From: an uncultured Opitutia bacterium
Lineage (GTDB): Bacteria; Verrucomicrobiota; Verrucomicrobiia; Opitutales; Opitutaceae
Length of the DNA stretch: 64,000 bases
Assembly: GCA_903877135.1 (NCBI GenBank)
Contig: CAIRCN010000074.1
Location: forward strand, 186,001 to 250,000
Direction of reading: 5' to 3'
Shown piece by piece: positions 8,670-17,886 of this stretch. Under the pieces are notes generated by a model. It saw only the letters and a list, made by a program, of their open reading frames with translations, was not told where the DNA came from and searched no databases. Position 1 is the stretch's first letter, and each line of letters begins with the position of its first letter. The position numbers were made by a program, and so were the translations under genes.

Positions 8670-10712
8670 CTAGACGAGGTGAATAGAGTTGATGAGCAGA
8701 TCGATGGCCTTGATGCCGATGAACGGAATCACGATGCCGCCGAAACCGTAGATGAAGAGATTACGGCGAAGCATCGCCTCTGCGCCGATGGGCCGGTAGG
8801 CGACGCCCTTCAGGGCGAGCGGGATCAGCGCGATGATGATCAGGGCGTTGAAAATCACGGCGCTCAGGATCGCGCTCAGCGGCGAGGCGAGGTGCATCAC
8901 ATTGAGCGGCGCAATGGCTGGGAACACGCCGACCAGCATCGCAGGAATGATCGCGAAATATTTGGCGACATCGTTGGCGATGGAGAACGTCGTGAGCGCC
9001 CCTCGGGTGATGAGCATCTGCTTCCCGATCTCGACGATATCGAGGAGCTTTGTCGGGTTGGAGTCGAGATCGACCATGTTGCCGGCTTCCTTGGCGGCCT
9101 GCGTGCCGGTGTTCATGGCGACGCCGACATCGGCTTGCGCGAGGGCAGGGGCATCGTTGGTGCCGTCGCCAGTCATCGCGACGAGATGGCCCTTGGCCTG
9201 CTCCTCGCGAATGCGGGCAAGCTTCATCTCGGGCGTGGCCTGGGCGAGAAAGTCGTCGACGCCGGCTTCGGCGGCGATGGCGGCGGCGGTGAGCGGGTTG
9301 TCGCCGGTGATCATCACCGTGCGAATGCCCATCGCGCGGAGCTGCGCGAAACGCTCCTTGATGCCGCCCTTCACGACGTCCTTCAGGAAGATCACTCCGA
9401 GCACCTCGCGACCCTCAGCGACGACAAGCGGCGTGCCGCCGGAGCGGGAAACGTGGGCCACGATCTCGCTGACCGCAGGCGGATAGACGCCGCCCTGGGC
9501 CTCGACCCAGGCGCGGACGTTGTCGGCGGCGCCCTTGCGAATGGAGCGGGCGGGCTGGCCGCCGACGGCTGAGAGATCGACGCCGCTCATGCGGGTCTGC
9601 GCAGAGAAGGGCACAAACACTGCTTGTGGCGAGGCGAGGTCGCGGCCACGCAGGTTGAATTCCGCCTTGGCGAGCACGACGATGCTTCGACCTTCAGGCG
9701 TCTCGTCGGCTAGCGAGGCGAGCTGGGCGGCGTCGGCGAGCCGCTCGGGCGTCACGCCCGGAGCCGGCACAAACTCGTCGGCCATGCGGTTGCCGAGGGT
9801 GATGGTGCCGGTTTTGTCGAGGAGGAGCACGTCGATGTCGCCGGCGGCCTCGACGGCGCGGCCGGACATCGCGAGGACGTTGCGCTGGAGCAGTCGGTCC
9901 ATGCCCGCGATGCCGATGGCGCTGAGCAGCCCGCCGATGGTGGTGGGAATCAAGCAGACGAGCAGCGCAATGAGCGTGGTGATGGAGAAGACGACGTTCG
10001 CGTAGATGCCGAAGGGTTTCAGCGCGATGATAACCAGCAGGAAAATGACCGTGAGCGCCGAGAGCAGAATGGTGAGTGCGATCTCGTTGGGTGTCTTCTG
10101 ACGCGTCGCGCCTTCGACGAGGCTGATCATGTGATCGAGAAACCCTTCGCCGGGGTTCGCCGTGATGCGGATGACCAGCGAATCGGAGAGCACGGCGGTG
10201 CCGCCTGTGACGGCGCTGCGGTCGCCGCCGGCTTCGCGGATGACAGGCGCGGATTCGCCGGTGATGGCGGATTCGTCGACGGACGCGGCGCCCTCGATGA
10301 CTTCGCCATCGCCGGGAATCAACTGGCCGGCAGTGACAAAAACGAGATCGTCTTTGCGGAGTTGCGAGGCGTCGACGGATTCGAGCGAGCCGTCCCGGCA
10401 GCGGCGTTGAGCAACGAGCTGCTTGCGCGAAGAGCGGAGGGCGCGCGCCTGGGCTTTACCGCGGCCCTCGGCGACGGACTCGGCGAAGTTGGCGAAGACG
10501 ACGGTGAAGAGGAGCCAGAGCGCGATCTGGAGGACGTAGCCGAACGGCTCCTTCGAGGTGAAGAGCTGCTCGAACGTAAGAAACGCGCCGATGAGTGTGA
10601 CGAACATCACTGGGTTCTTGAGCTGCGTGCGTGGGTCGAGCTTGCGGAACGAGTCGGCGACAGCCTGCGACATGATTGCACGGTCGAAAAGGGAAACGGA
10701 TTTGGTGCTCAT
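8670..10712 (-). CDS. kdpB: KdpB, K+-transporting P-type ATPase catalytic subunit
   Basis: A 680-residue P-type ATPase of the usual KdpB length. The phosphorylation loop [14 protein letters not shown], the actuator motif ITGESAPV, the hinge [10 protein letters not shown] and [18 protein letters not shown] are intact, and membrane helices lie at both ends as in the family. The conserved serine of the TGES loop region that is phosphorylated in E. coli KdpB for inhibition falls in the same motif. It follows kdpA by 37 bases. It hydrolyses ATP to drive K+ uptake through KdpA. Confidence 0.97.
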   Translation of the reverse strand: MSTKSVSLFDRAIMSQAVADSFRKLDPRTQLKNPVMFVTLIGAFLTFEQLFTSKEPFGYVLQIALWLLFTVVFANFAESVAEGRGKAQARALRSSRKQLVAQRRCRDGSLESVDASQLRKDDLVFVTAGQLIPGDGEVIEGAASVDESAITGESAPVIREAGGDRSAVTGGTAVLSDSLVIRITANPGEGFLDHMISLVEGATRQKTPNEIALTILLSALTVIFLLVIIALKPFGIYANVVFSITTLIALLVCLIPTTIGGLLSAIGIAGMDRLLQRNVLAMSGRAVEAAGDIDVLLLDKTGTITLGNRMADEFVPAPGVTPERLADAAQLASLADETPEGRSIVVLAKAEFNLRGRDLASPQAVFVPFSAQTRMSGVDLSAVGGQPARSIRKGAADNVRAWVEAQGGVYPPAVSEIVAHVSRSGGTPLVVAEGREVLGVIFLKDVVKGGIKERFAQLRAMGIRTVMITGDNPLTAAAIAAEAGVDDFLAQATPEMKLARIREEQAKGHLVAMTGDGTNDAPALAQADVGVAMNTGTQAAKEAGNMVDLDSNPTKLLDIVEIGKQMLITRGALTTFSIANDVAKYFAIIPAMLVGVFPAIAPLNVMHLASPLSAILSAVIFNALIIIALIPLALKGVAYRPIGAEAMLRRNLFIYGFGGIVIPFIGIKAIDLLINSIHLV

Positions 10713-10749
10713 CGGAGTGTGACCTGTAGAATGTGGTGGGTGACGAGTT

Positions 10750-12567
10750 TCAGAAGAGGGTGCCGGCGTGCATCAGGTAGTGCTCGACGATGGGGCCGAT
10801 GGCCAAGGCGGGCAGGAAGGTGAGCGCGCCGACGAGGAGGACGGTGCCGATGAGCAGCACGACGAAGGTGACGCCCTCAGTGCGGAACGTGCCGGCGCTC
10901 GCGGGGACGAGTTTTTTCGAGGCCAGATTGCCAGCGAGTGCGAGAATCGGGACGATCATCAGGAATCGGCCGATGAGCATCGCGAAGCCGAGCGTGGTGT
11001 TGTAGTGCCAGTCGCCATCAGCCGGAGTGGCGGTGAGGCCAGCGAAGGCGGAGCCGTTGTTGCCGACGGCGGAGCTGTAGGCGTAGAGGATTTCACTGAA
11101 GCCATGTGGGCCGGCGTTGTTGAGCCCGGCCTGGCCCCAGGTGCTCACCGCGGCCCACGCGGTGCCCCCGAGAATCGTCGCGGCGAGGACCATGAGGACG
11201 AGCATTACGAGCTTCACATCGTAGGCCTCGATTTTCTTGCCGAGGTATTCCGGCGTGCGGCCGACCATCAGACCGGCGATGAAGACGGCGAGGACGACGA
11301 AGATGAGCATGCCGTAGAGGCCGGCGCCGACGCCGCCGAAGATGACTTCGCCCGTCTCCATGTTGAAGAGCGGCACGAGGCCGCCGATGGGCGTGAATGA
11401 GTCATGCATCGCGTTGACCGCGCCGCATGAGGCGTCGGTCGTGATGGTGGCGAAGAGTGCGGAGTTGAAGATGCCGAAGCGCACCTCTTTGCCCTCCATG
11501 TTGCCGTCCGCGGCAGCGACGCCAAGTTTTTGATGGATGGGATTGCCGCTGACCTCGGCTTTCCAGCAGACAAGCGCGCCGGCAACGAACATCGCGAACA
11601 TCGCGCCCCACACCGCCCAGCCGTGGCGTTGGTTTTTCACCATGCGGCCGAGGTAGTAGGTGAGCGCGCTCGGGATCGCGAAGATCGAGAGGATCTGGAG
11701 GAAGTTGGAGAGCGGCGTGGGATTCTCGAAGGGGTGGGCGGCGTTGGCGTTGACGTAGCCGCCGCCGTTCGTGCCGAGCATTTTGATTGCGATTTGGGAG
11801 GCGACGGGGCCTTGCACGATGGTCTGCGTGTCGACCTTTTGATCGACCATCACCGGCGTCTTGCCATCAGCGGCCAGGACCGGCTGGCCCTTGTCGTCGG
11901 TCTTCGTGACCTGCGTCGTGTAAGGCTCGAGGGTCTTGGCGACCGTGTAGGGCTTGAAGTTCTGGATGATGCCCTGGGAGACGAGGAACAGAGCAAACAC
12001 GAGGCAGACCGGCACCAGCAGGTAGTAGGTGACGCGGACGGTGTCGGTCCAGAAGTTGCCGATGGTCTGCGCAGTCTGGCGCGCGATGCCGCGAACGAGC
12101 GCGGCGGCAATCGCGATGCCGCAGGCGGCCGACGTGAAGTTGTGAATCGTCAACGCGACCATCTGCGAGAAGTAGCTCATGGTCGACTCGCCTGTATAGC
12201 TCTGCCAGTTGGTGTTGGTCGTAAAGCTGGCGGCGGTATTGAACGCGAGTGATGGCGAGAGGCCGGGAAAATTCTGCGGGTTGAGCGGCAGGTGATCCTG
12301 GAAACGGAGGATGAAGTAGGTGAACAGCAACCCGACGGCGCTGAACATCAGCAGCGCGAGCGTGTAGCCGATCCAACTCTGCTCCTTGGCGGGATCGATG
12401 CCGCAGACGCGGTAAGTCAGCCGCTCGACCGGGCGCACGATGGGATCGAGGAACGTGCGACCGTGCACGTCGAGCACCTGGACGAGATATAGTCCGAGCG
12501 GCTTCGTGATGAGCAGCAGCGCTCCGAGGTAGAGCGCGAATTGGAGCCAGGCATTGGGCGAGTTCAT
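10750..12567 (-). CDS. kdpA: KdpA, K+-transporting ATPase channel subunit
   Basis: A 605-residue polytopic membrane protein of the K+-transporter superfamily. Filter-loop regions are visible as [60 protein letters not shown] and [13 protein letters not shown], the four glycine-bearing pseudo-repeats of KdpA. The ATG is 1 base from the kdpF stop. Slightly longer than E. coli KdpA (557), because of an extra loop around residues 215-250 rich in Thr, Lys and Asp ([19 protein letters not shown]). Confidence 0.97.
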   Translation of the reverse strand: MNSPNAWLQFALYLGALLLITKPLGLYLVQVLDVHGRTFLDPIVRPVERLTYRVCGIDPAKEQSWIGYTLALLMFSAVGLLFTYFILRFQDHLPLNPQNFPGLSPSLAFNTAASFTTNTNWQSYTGESTMSYFSQMVALTIHNFTSAACGIAIAAALVRGIARQTAQTIGNFWTDTVRVTYYLLVPVCLVFALFLVSQGIIQNFKPYTVAKTLEPYTTQVTKTDDKGQPVLAADGKTPVMVDQKVDTQTIVQGPVASQIAIKMLGTNGGGYVNANAAHPFENPTPLSNFLQILSIFAIPSALTYYLGRMVKNQRHGWAVWGAMFAMFVAGALVCWKAEVSGNPIHQKLGVAAADGNMEGKEVRFGIFNSALFATITTDASCGAVNAMHDSFTPIGGLVPLFNMETGEVIFGGVGAGLYGMLIFVVLAVFIAGLMVGRTPEYLGKKIEAYDVKLVMLVLMVLAATILGGTAWAAVSTWGQAGLNNAGPHGFSEILYAYSSAVGNNGSAFAGLTATPADGDWHYNTTLGFAMLIGRFLMIVPILALAGNLASKKLVPASAGTFRTEGVTFVVLLIGTVLLVGALTFLPALAIGPIVEHYLMHAGTLF

Positions 12568-12651
12568 TTAGAATTTCTCCGGGCGCAGCACCGCCACGAC
12601 GAGGTAGACGAGGAGGGCGAGTGCGATGAGCGAGATGATGATGGTTTCCAT
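12568..12651 (-). CDS. kdpF: KdpF small subunit (27 aa)
   Basis: A 27-codon frame immediately before kdpA (stop and kdpA ATG are adjacent). It begins METIIISLIALALLVYLVVA and ends VLRPEKF. The single hydrophobic helix followed by L-x-PEKF is the KdpF signature. In E. coli KdpF is a lipid-like stabiliser of the KdpFABC complex in the membrane. It is too short to appear among long open frames, and its presence fixes the operon order as kdpFABC. Confidence 0.92.
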   Translation of the reverse strand: METIIISLIALALLVYLVVAVLRPEKF

Positions 12652-12681
12652 GGCGAAAGGTCTGCGGTGGGTGGGCGAAAT

Positions 12682-12771
12682 TCAGCGGACCTTCGCGCAG
12701 AAGCGGGCGTAGGCAGCCGCGACGACGAAAAACGCGACGGTGAGAGCGACGAAGACGAAATCGTTGTTCAT
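12682..12771 (-). CDS. Small membrane protein upstream of kdpF (29 aa)
   Basis: A 29-codon frame ends 30 bases before kdpF. The product begins MNNDFVFVALTVAFFVVAAA and ends YARFCAKVR, a single hydrophobic helix with a short basic, Cys-containing tail. From memory, comparable tiny frames with an FxALTxAFF-like helix occur ahead of kdpF in other bacteria, but I cannot name a family. Position and composition suggest a Kdp-associated peptide; coding status rests on those alone. Confidence 0.55.
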   Translation of the reverse strand: MNNDFVFVALTVAFFVVAAAYARFCAKVR

Positions 12772-12831
12772 GACGGTGCGAGTATCGCACCGGCCGGCCC
12801 ACGCGCCTAATCAAGCGGGACCGCGAACGCG

Positions 12832-12846
12832 TTAAGAATTTATCAA
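12832..12846. promoter_or_regulatory. AT-rich island between the KimA-like gene and kdp, candidate KdpE operator or promoter element
   Basis: The only AT-rich run in the 111 bases between the KimA-like stop and the small ORF ahead of kdpF reads TTGATAAATTCTTAA on the minus strand. Its position about 60 bases before the first small ORF fits a promoter or operator for a separate kdp transcript. KdpE sites in E. coli are T/A-rich in the same place. No exact consensus match can be claimed. Confidence 0.3.
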
Positions 12847-12882
12847 GCTGCGGCCAGCGCCGCGCCGCATCATCGCGCCGGC

Positions 12883-14841
12883 CTAGTCACCGACGCGGAT
12901 CGGAAGGACGACGAAGGGCAGGTTGGCGACGAAAAAGCGGCGCTGCAGCGTGAAGGCGGTGGAGTTGTGCAGGAAGCGCGTGAGGCGCGTCTCGCGGGCG
13001 AAGGCCAGCTGGCCGGCGAAGAAAACCGATTTGGGAAACCTTACCCTCGCCTCCGCCGCGAGGCGCATGACTTCGCCCATGATATCGTGGCCGATGGCGG
13101 TAAATGTTGCCGCACCGTAGCCGTGTGCGCTGGCCCATGCGGCATAGCGCTCGGTCTCAGCGACGGTGTGGACGCGCAGCGAATCTATCTCGGCTGCGCC
13201 CTTAAAATTGCCGGCGTCGACGGGGCCGACGGCGATGAAGGCGAAGTTGCGAAACGTGTCGCCGAACATCCGCGGCACGTGCAGGCAGGTGTGGAGACCG
13301 AGCCCGTTGTAGCCGTTGACCAGCACGATGGCGGTGCGCGCCTTCGGGTCTGCAGCGACGGAGTCGGACGTGTGCGCAGTGACCTTAACTTCGGCGGCGT
13401 CGACGATGGCGTCGAGCCGGCAGAGTTGTTCCGTGACTCCGGTGTAGTGGCGTTTGATGGCGAACGCTATGGCGACGAGCAGCCCGGTCACAAGCAGCGT
13501 GACCCAGCCGCCCTCGAAAAACTTCACGGCGGTGAGGGAGACGAGGATGAAGGTGGTGAGGACGAGGCCGAAGCCGTTGATCGCTAGCTTGCGGAGCCAT
13601 TTCGGCTCGGTGTTCCGCTCGCGCCACCAATGCACGACCATGCCGAGTTGGGAGAGCGTGAAGGTGATGAAGACGTTGATCGAGTAGAAGACGACGAGGG
13701 CATCGACCGAGCCGCGCGTGGCGGTCATCATCACAAGCGCCGCGCCGCCCATGAGGAGAATGCCGTTTTGCGTGATGAAACGGTCGGAGAGATTGGCGAA
13801 GCGGGTGGGCGCCCAACGGTCGAGGGCCATGTTCGCGAGCACACGCGGGCCATCGAGAAAACCGGTCTCGGCGGCGATGAGCAACAGCACGGCTTCGGAG
13901 CCGAGAAAGGCGAAGAGGAACACGGTGCCGGTGGTATGCGGCCAGGCGGCGGTGAGTTTTTCGCAGAGGACGGCGTTGAGGGTTTTGCCCTCGGCCGGTG
14001 CAACCGCGTAGAGCAGGTAGGCGAGCAGCAGTCCGGCGACGGTGAGGGCGAGCGAGGCACCCATGTAGATCATAGTGCGGCGTCCGGTCTGCACACGTGG
14101 TTCGCGGAGGATCGGCAGGCCGTTGCTCACGGCCTCGATGCCGGTGTAGGTGCCGGCGCCCATGCTGTAGGCCTTGAGCAGGAGCGCGAGCAGGGCGAAC
14201 CAGCCGAGTTGCGACGAAACGGTATGGACTTCATGCGCGGTGGCGGTCGCGACGCCGGCAAGACCACTGGCATGTGTGCCGATGGCATAGAGAATCACAA
14301 ACGCGTGCGTGCCGACGAAGAGGAAGAATACCGGCACCCAGAGCAGCACGGATTCCTTCACGCCGCGCAGGTTGACGAGTGTGAGACCGCTGACGCCGAC
14401 AAGCGAAAAGGTGAGTTTCCACACCTGCCAGTGGGGGGGCAGCAGGCTGAAGAGCGCATCCGCGCCGCTTGCGACGGAGAGCGTGATCGTGAGCACGTAG
14501 TCGATCAACAGCGCGCTGCCAGAGACCACGCCGGCGGTGGGCGAGAGGAGTTTGCTCGCGACAAGATAGCCGCCGCCGCCGGTCGGGAAGAGCGCGATGA
14601 TCTGCGAATAGCTGGCGCAGATCACGATGATGGTCACGACGGTCGCGAGCGCGACGAAGAGCGAGAGGTGGACGTTCGCGCCCAGCGCCTTGAACGCCTC
14701 CTCCGGGCCGTAGCAGGAGGACGAAAGTCCGTCCGCGCCAAGGCCGACCCACGCGAAAACCGCGATGAGCGAAATTTTGTGAAAGAGGTTTTGCTCGTTG
14801 AGCGAGCGGGAGCGGCCAAGCAGTAGTGTTTTGAATGACAT
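12883..14841 (-). CDS. KimA-like APC-superfamily potassium transporter
   Basis: A 652-residue permease: a cytosolic N-terminus, about 12 membrane helices to residue 465, and a soluble C-terminal domain of about 185 residues. The N-terminal segment GLGADGLSSSCYGPEEAF matches the ALSSxAYGxE pattern of KimA/YdaO and related APC transporters. In B. subtilis KimA is a high-affinity K+/H+ symporter inhibited by c-di-AMP. Two contexts support the K+ assignment here: a ydaO-type c-di-AMP riboswitch lies in its leader and the kdp genes follow in the same direction. An amino-acid permease is the alternative from sequence alone. Confidence 0.78.
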   Translation of the reverse strand: MSFKTLLLGRSRSLNEQNLFHKISLIAVFAWVGLGADGLSSSCYGPEEAFKALGANVHLSLFVALATVVTIIVICASYSQIIALFPTGGGGYLVASKLLSPTAGVVSGSALLIDYVLTITLSVASGADALFSLLPPHWQVWKLTFSLVGVSGLTLVNLRGVKESVLLWVPVFFLFVGTHAFVILYAIGTHASGLAGVATATAHEVHTVSSQLGWFALLALLLKAYSMGAGTYTGIEAVSNGLPILREPRVQTGRRTMIYMGASLALTVAGLLLAYLLYAVAPAEGKTLNAVLCEKLTAAWPHTTGTVFLFAFLGSEAVLLLIAAETGFLDGPRVLANMALDRWAPTRFANLSDRFITQNGILLMGGAALVMMTATRGSVDALVVFYSINVFITFTLSQLGMVVHWWRERNTEPKWLRKLAINGFGLVLTTFILVSLTAVKFFEGGWVTLLVTGLLVAIAFAIKRHYTGVTEQLCRLDAIVDAAEVKVTAHTSDSVAADPKARTAIVLVNGYNGLGLHTCLHVPRMFGDTFRNFAFIAVGPVDAGNFKGAAEIDSLRVHTVAETERYAAWASAHGYGAATFTAIGHDIMGEVMRLAAEARVRFPKSVFFAGQLAFARETRLTRFLHNSTAFTLQRRFFVANLPFVVLPIRVGD

Positions 14842-14923
14842 GCGGAACGGACGGTGTGTGCAGCGAACTGGGCGCGGTGGGCCAGCGCCAGAATGCGGCG
14901 CGATTGTTTAGCAGCGACCGTGC

Positions 14924-14945
14924 CACGTCCGCACGAGCGGACACG
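14924..14945 (-). promoter_or_regulatory. Leader hairpin downstream of the riboswitch, candidate expression platform
   Basis: On the minus strand CGTGTCCGC, TCGT, GCGGACGTG forms a 9-pair stem with two G-U pairs and a 4-base loop, 12 bases after the riboswitch P1. No uridine run follows, so it does not look like a standard intrinsic terminator. It could act with Rho or with the 117-base leader before the transporter ATG. Confidence 0.35.
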
Positions 14946-14957
14946 CAGTGGATCACC

Positions 14958-15100
14958 CTTCCCAATGCCGACGAGGTTAGCTGGCGGGCTCGGTCCTAGG
15001 AAGTGACCTTGGCGGCGGTTGCCCGCAGCCTTGCGCCCCGGCCACCGCGTGATTTCATCGCGCAGTGGCAATCGGGTCCCCCGTGCTGGCACCGAGGAAG
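14958..15100 (-). ncRNA. ydaO-type cyclic-di-AMP riboswitch
   Basis: The minus-strand leader of the KimA-like gene carries the conserved blocks of the ydaO/yuaA class in order: CGGGGGACCC (15083-15074), a GCCAC...GTGGC stem, GGGGCGCAAGG, and GAGCCCGCCAGCTAACCTCG (14991-14972) followed by TCGGC. The last block is nearly the same as the GAATCCGTCAGCTAACCTCG block of B. subtilis ydaO. The ends CTTCCTCGGTGCC and GGCATTGGGAAG can pair as P1. This class binds two c-di-AMP molecules and turns off K+ transporter genes when K+ is plentiful. The match was made by eye. Confidence 0.87.
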
Positions 15101-15288
15101 CGGCGGCAGCTTTGGCGTGCGAATCCAAAGAACGGGCCGGACCATGACCGGATTGCCGGCTGATTCAAGAAAGACTGTTGCATGAACCGTAACTCGCAGT
15201 TGGTGAGCCGTATGATAGTAAATTCAGGCCGTGCTGATAGCGGACACTTTTTCCTCTCCTTTTGTCGCTCGCCGGGACACCATGAGTT

Positions 15289-17085
15289 ATGGAAAAACGT
15301 CCGTTCGCCGAACTCGGCCTCTCGCCAGAAGCCCTCAAAGCCGTAGAAAAAATGGGCTTTGAGGAGGCTTCGCCCATCCAGACTGCGGTGATCCCTGTCG
15401 CGCTGACGGGCCGCGATGTTGTCGGGATGTCGTCGACGGGCTCCGGTAAGACCGCGGCGTTTGCGCTCCCGGCCATCGAGAGGGTCGACGCCCACAAACG
15501 CGCTGTGCAAGTGCTGATCCTTTGCCCAACGCGCGAACTTGCAGTGCAAGTTGCGGAGGAGTTCGGCAAGTTGGCGCTTTTCAAGCGCGGGGTGCGCGAG
15601 GTGCCGATCTACGGCGGGCAAAGCTACGAGCGTCAGTATCGGGCGCTTGCCGCTGGTGCGCAGATTGTCATCGGAACGCCGGGGCGCGTGATGGACATGA
15701 TGGAGCGCGGCGCGCTCAAGCTCGAAACACTCGCGATGGTTGTGCTCGACGAGGCTGACCGGATGCTCGACATGGGCTTTCGCGATGACATCGAGCATAT
15801 TCTAAAATCCGTGCCGGCGACGCGGCAGTTGTTGTTTTTCTCGGCGACGATGCCGCGCGCGATCCAGGACCTCATCGGCCGCTACTCGAAGGATCCCGAG
15901 TGGATCAAGATCGATTCGGTCGCGCTAAACGCCCCGCAGGTTGAGCAGGTATGGTTCGAGGTCGACCGCCGCTCGAAGCTCGAGGCGCTGACGCGGTTGA
16001 TCGACGTGCAGGATTTTCGCTACGGACTGATTTTCTGCAGCACCAAGATCATGGTCGACGATCTCGACGAAGCCCTGCATGCGCGCGGCTACCAGACCGA
16101 CCGATTGCACGGCGATCTCTCACAGATGCAGCGCGACCGAGTGATGCAGAAATTTCGCGAAAGGAAAATCGAGTTTCTCGTCGCCACCGATGTCGCGGCC
16201 CGCGGTCTTGATGTGGACGACTTGGAGGTCGTGTTCAACTTCGACCTGCCCAACGACGCCGAGGACTACACGCACCGCATCGGCCGCACAGGGCGCGCGG
16301 GAAAAAAGGGGCGGGCGTTCACCTTCGTCTCCGGGCAGGAGCTCTACAAGCTCCAGAGCATGGTGCGCTGGGCGCGTCTGGATGTGCGACGAGGCTCGAT
16401 CCCTTCGCTCGACGAGGTTGATGAGGCACGCACGAACGTGTTCTTCGAGAAAATTCGTTCCACGCTTGAGGCGAAGCAGTTCAAGCCGCACGACCGGATG
16501 ATCGACCGGCTGCTTGACGAAGGTTACGCGAGCACGGACATCTGCTCGGCGCTGATCCATCTGCTGCAAGGCGGCGCGCCGGCGAAGGCGGAAGTCAAGA
16601 AGCCCGCGCCCTCGAAGGCTGCGCCGGCAGAGAAACAAGCCAAGCCCGCGCCGGCATGGGTGGAGAAAAAGGCCACCTTGCCCCCGGCTAACGCGGAGCG
16701 CGTTGCCCCCAGTGAGCCTGAATTGAAGAAAGCGTCTTTGGGACAAGCTGCTTCACTCGCAGATGAGCGTGACGAGGATGAGGAGCCGCCGCGCAAATCC
16801 AAATATGAGCGCCCAGCGCGCACTGGCCGCGAGCCGGGCATGGCGACGATCTTCCTCAACGTCGGTCGTAAGCAGTTAATCACACCGGCGGACATCGTCG
16901 GGAAGATCGCTGGTGTCACGCGGCTGCCGGCGGGGGTAGTGGGCGCGATCGACATTCATCAGCGGCACACCCTGGCCGATGTGGCGGCGACGGAGGCGGA
17001 ATTCATCGTGAAGAAGCTTGCCGGGATAAAGTTGAAAGGGGTGCCGCTCGAGCCGGCGCTGGCAGGTGCGGCGACCGCGGAGTAG
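15289..17085 (+). CDS. DEAD-box RNA helicase with C-terminal DbpA RNA-binding domain
   Basis: A 598-residue protein. Residues 1-375 are the two RecA-like helicase domains: Q-motif near EEASPIQTAVIP, Walker A SSTGSGKT, LDEADRMLDMGF, FFSATMP, ARGLDVDDLEVVFN and HRIGRTGRAGKKGRA. Residues 425-520 are a low-complexity Lys/Ala/Pro-rich linker. Residues 525-598 (FLNVGRKQLITPADIVGKIA onward) are a DbpA-type RNA-binding domain. The architecture matches CsdA/DeaD and DbpA proteins acting in ribosome assembly and RNA decay. It is transcribed away from the potassium locus. Confidence 0.93.
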   Translation: MEKRPFAELGLSPEALKAVEKMGFEEASPIQTAVIPVALTGRDVVGMSSTGSGKTAAFALPAIERVDAHKRAVQVLILCPTRELAVQVAEEFGKLALFKRGVREVPIYGGQSYERQYRALAAGAQIVIGTPGRVMDMMERGALKLETLAMVVLDEADRMLDMGFRDDIEHILKSVPATRQLLFFSATMPRAIQDLIGRYSKDPEWIKIDSVALNAPQVEQVWFEVDRRSKLEALTRLIDVQDFRYGLIFCSTKIMVDDLDEALHARGYQTDRLHGDLSQMQRDRVMQKFRERKIEFLVATDVAARGLDVDDLEVVFNFDLPNDAEDYTHRIGRTGRAGKKGRAFTFVSGQELYKLQSMVRWARLDVRRGSIPSLDEVDEARTNVFFEKIRSTLEAKQFKPHDRMIDRLLDEGYASTDICSALIHLLQGGAPAKAEVKKPAPSKAAPAEKQAKPAPAWVEKKATLPPANAERVAPSEPELKKASLGQAASLADERDEDEEPPRKSKYERPARTGREPGMATIFLNVGRKQLITPADIVGKIAGVTRLPAGVVGAIDIHQRHTLADVAATEAEFIVKKLAGIKLKGVPLEPALAGAATAE

Positions 17086-17150
17086 GGCCGGGCGCCCTGC
17101 CAGCGTCTTGAGTTGCCAGCCGTAAGTCGGTGCCAACGCAAGGCACGCCC

Positions 17151-17180
17151 TTGACACTCCGGGCGTCGGGCGGCTATTGC
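17151..17180 (+). promoter_or_regulatory. Probable sigma-70-type promoter of the HNH gene with a very short leader
   Basis: TTGACA at 17151-17156 is followed after 17-18 bases by a TA-rich element (CTATTG, 17174-17179). Transcription would start near 17187, leaving only a few bases before the ATG at 17192, so the message would be nearly leaderless. Confidence 0.5.
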
Positions 17181-17191
17181 CGTGGCCCCGT

Positions 17192-17809
17192 ATGGAGGCA
17201 GCCCTTGATCAACCGGTGCTGGTGTTGAACCGCCTGTGGCAGGCGGTGAATGTCATTGGCGCGCGCCGCGCATTCGGGCTGCTGGCCCGCGGGCATGCGC
17301 AGGTCGTGCATCATACGGAGGATGACTTCCGGGCGTTTAGCCTGCTGGACTGGATCGATTTCTCCACACACAACCCGCCGCTGGTCGCGCTGGAGACGGT
17401 GCACACTCCAAACCGGACGATCCGGTTGCCGCGCGTCATCCTACTCACGTTATTTGACAAGCTCCCGTGCAAGGAGCTGAAGCTCACGCGCAACAACGTC
17501 TTCGAGCGCGACAAGAACGGCTGCCAGTATTGCGGCCGGGTGCTGCCGCGCGAGCAGCTCAACCTCGACCATGTGATCCCGCGCGACTATGGCGGGAAGA
17601 CCACTTGGGAAAACATCGTCTGCTCCTGCATCAAGTGTAACACGCGCAAGTCGAACCGCCTCCCCCACGAGGCGCACATGCGGCTCATCCGCAAGCCCGT
17701 GCGCCCAAAGTGGCGGCCAGTTATCTCGCTCGTGCTCGGCACGCAGCACCGCGAGATGTGGAAGGATTTCCTCGACCTTGCCTACTGGAACGTGGAACTG
17801 GAGGAGTGA
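17192..17809 (+). CDS. HNH endonuclease family protein
   Basis: A 205-residue protein with an HNH domain at about residues 105-155: CQYCGRVLPREQLNLDHVIP, then ENIVCSCIKCNTRKSNR. Two CxxC pairs would bind zinc and the DHVIPRDYGG...N core would bind the catalytic metal. The N-terminal half (VLVLNRLWQAVNVI) is typical of stand-alone bacterial HNH proteins found in many genomes without a known restriction or phage partner. ATG 17192 is chosen over an in-frame TTG 15 bases upstream because it follows the promoter and starts the conserved sequence. No methyltransferase is nearby. Confidence 0.87.
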   Translation: MEAALDQPVLVLNRLWQAVNVIGARRAFGLLARGHAQVVHHTEDDFRAFSLLDWIDFSTHNPPLVALETVHTPNRTIRLPRVILLTLFDKLPCKELKLTRNNVFERDKNGCQYCGRVLPREQLNLDHVIPRDYGGKTTWENIVCSCIKCNTRKSNRLPHEAHMRLIRKPVRPKWRPVISLVLGTQHREMWKDFLDLAYWNVELEE

Positions 17810-17886
17810 GGTGATGGGCTGGATTTCCGTGGAAAACTGAATCACGAAGATATTGCCGTCGAGTAAAGGGAGCTTAGGGTGGCGTC

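Larger units (their letters stand above)
14842..15288. other. Divergent intergenic region, 447 bases
   Basis: The longest gap in the window. The part nearer the KimA-like gene holds the riboswitch (14958-15100) and its downstream leader. The remaining 188 bases (15101-15288) must carry divergent promoters for the potassium locus and for the helicase. I saw no convincing sigma-70 hexamer pair and no open frame with coding character there. Confidence 0.7.

Noticed and set aside
3272-12810. Many long frames on the + strand opposite the kdp genes, for example 4836-6230 and 13630-14826
   Set aside because: They are antisense shadows of GC-rich genes: no start context, Arg/Gly/Glu-rich composition without domains, and full overlap with clearly identified genes.
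12847-12890. GC-rich palindrome after the KimA-like gene as a terminator
   Set aside because: The possible stems are imperfect and no T-run follows on the minus strand, so read-through into kdp remains possible.
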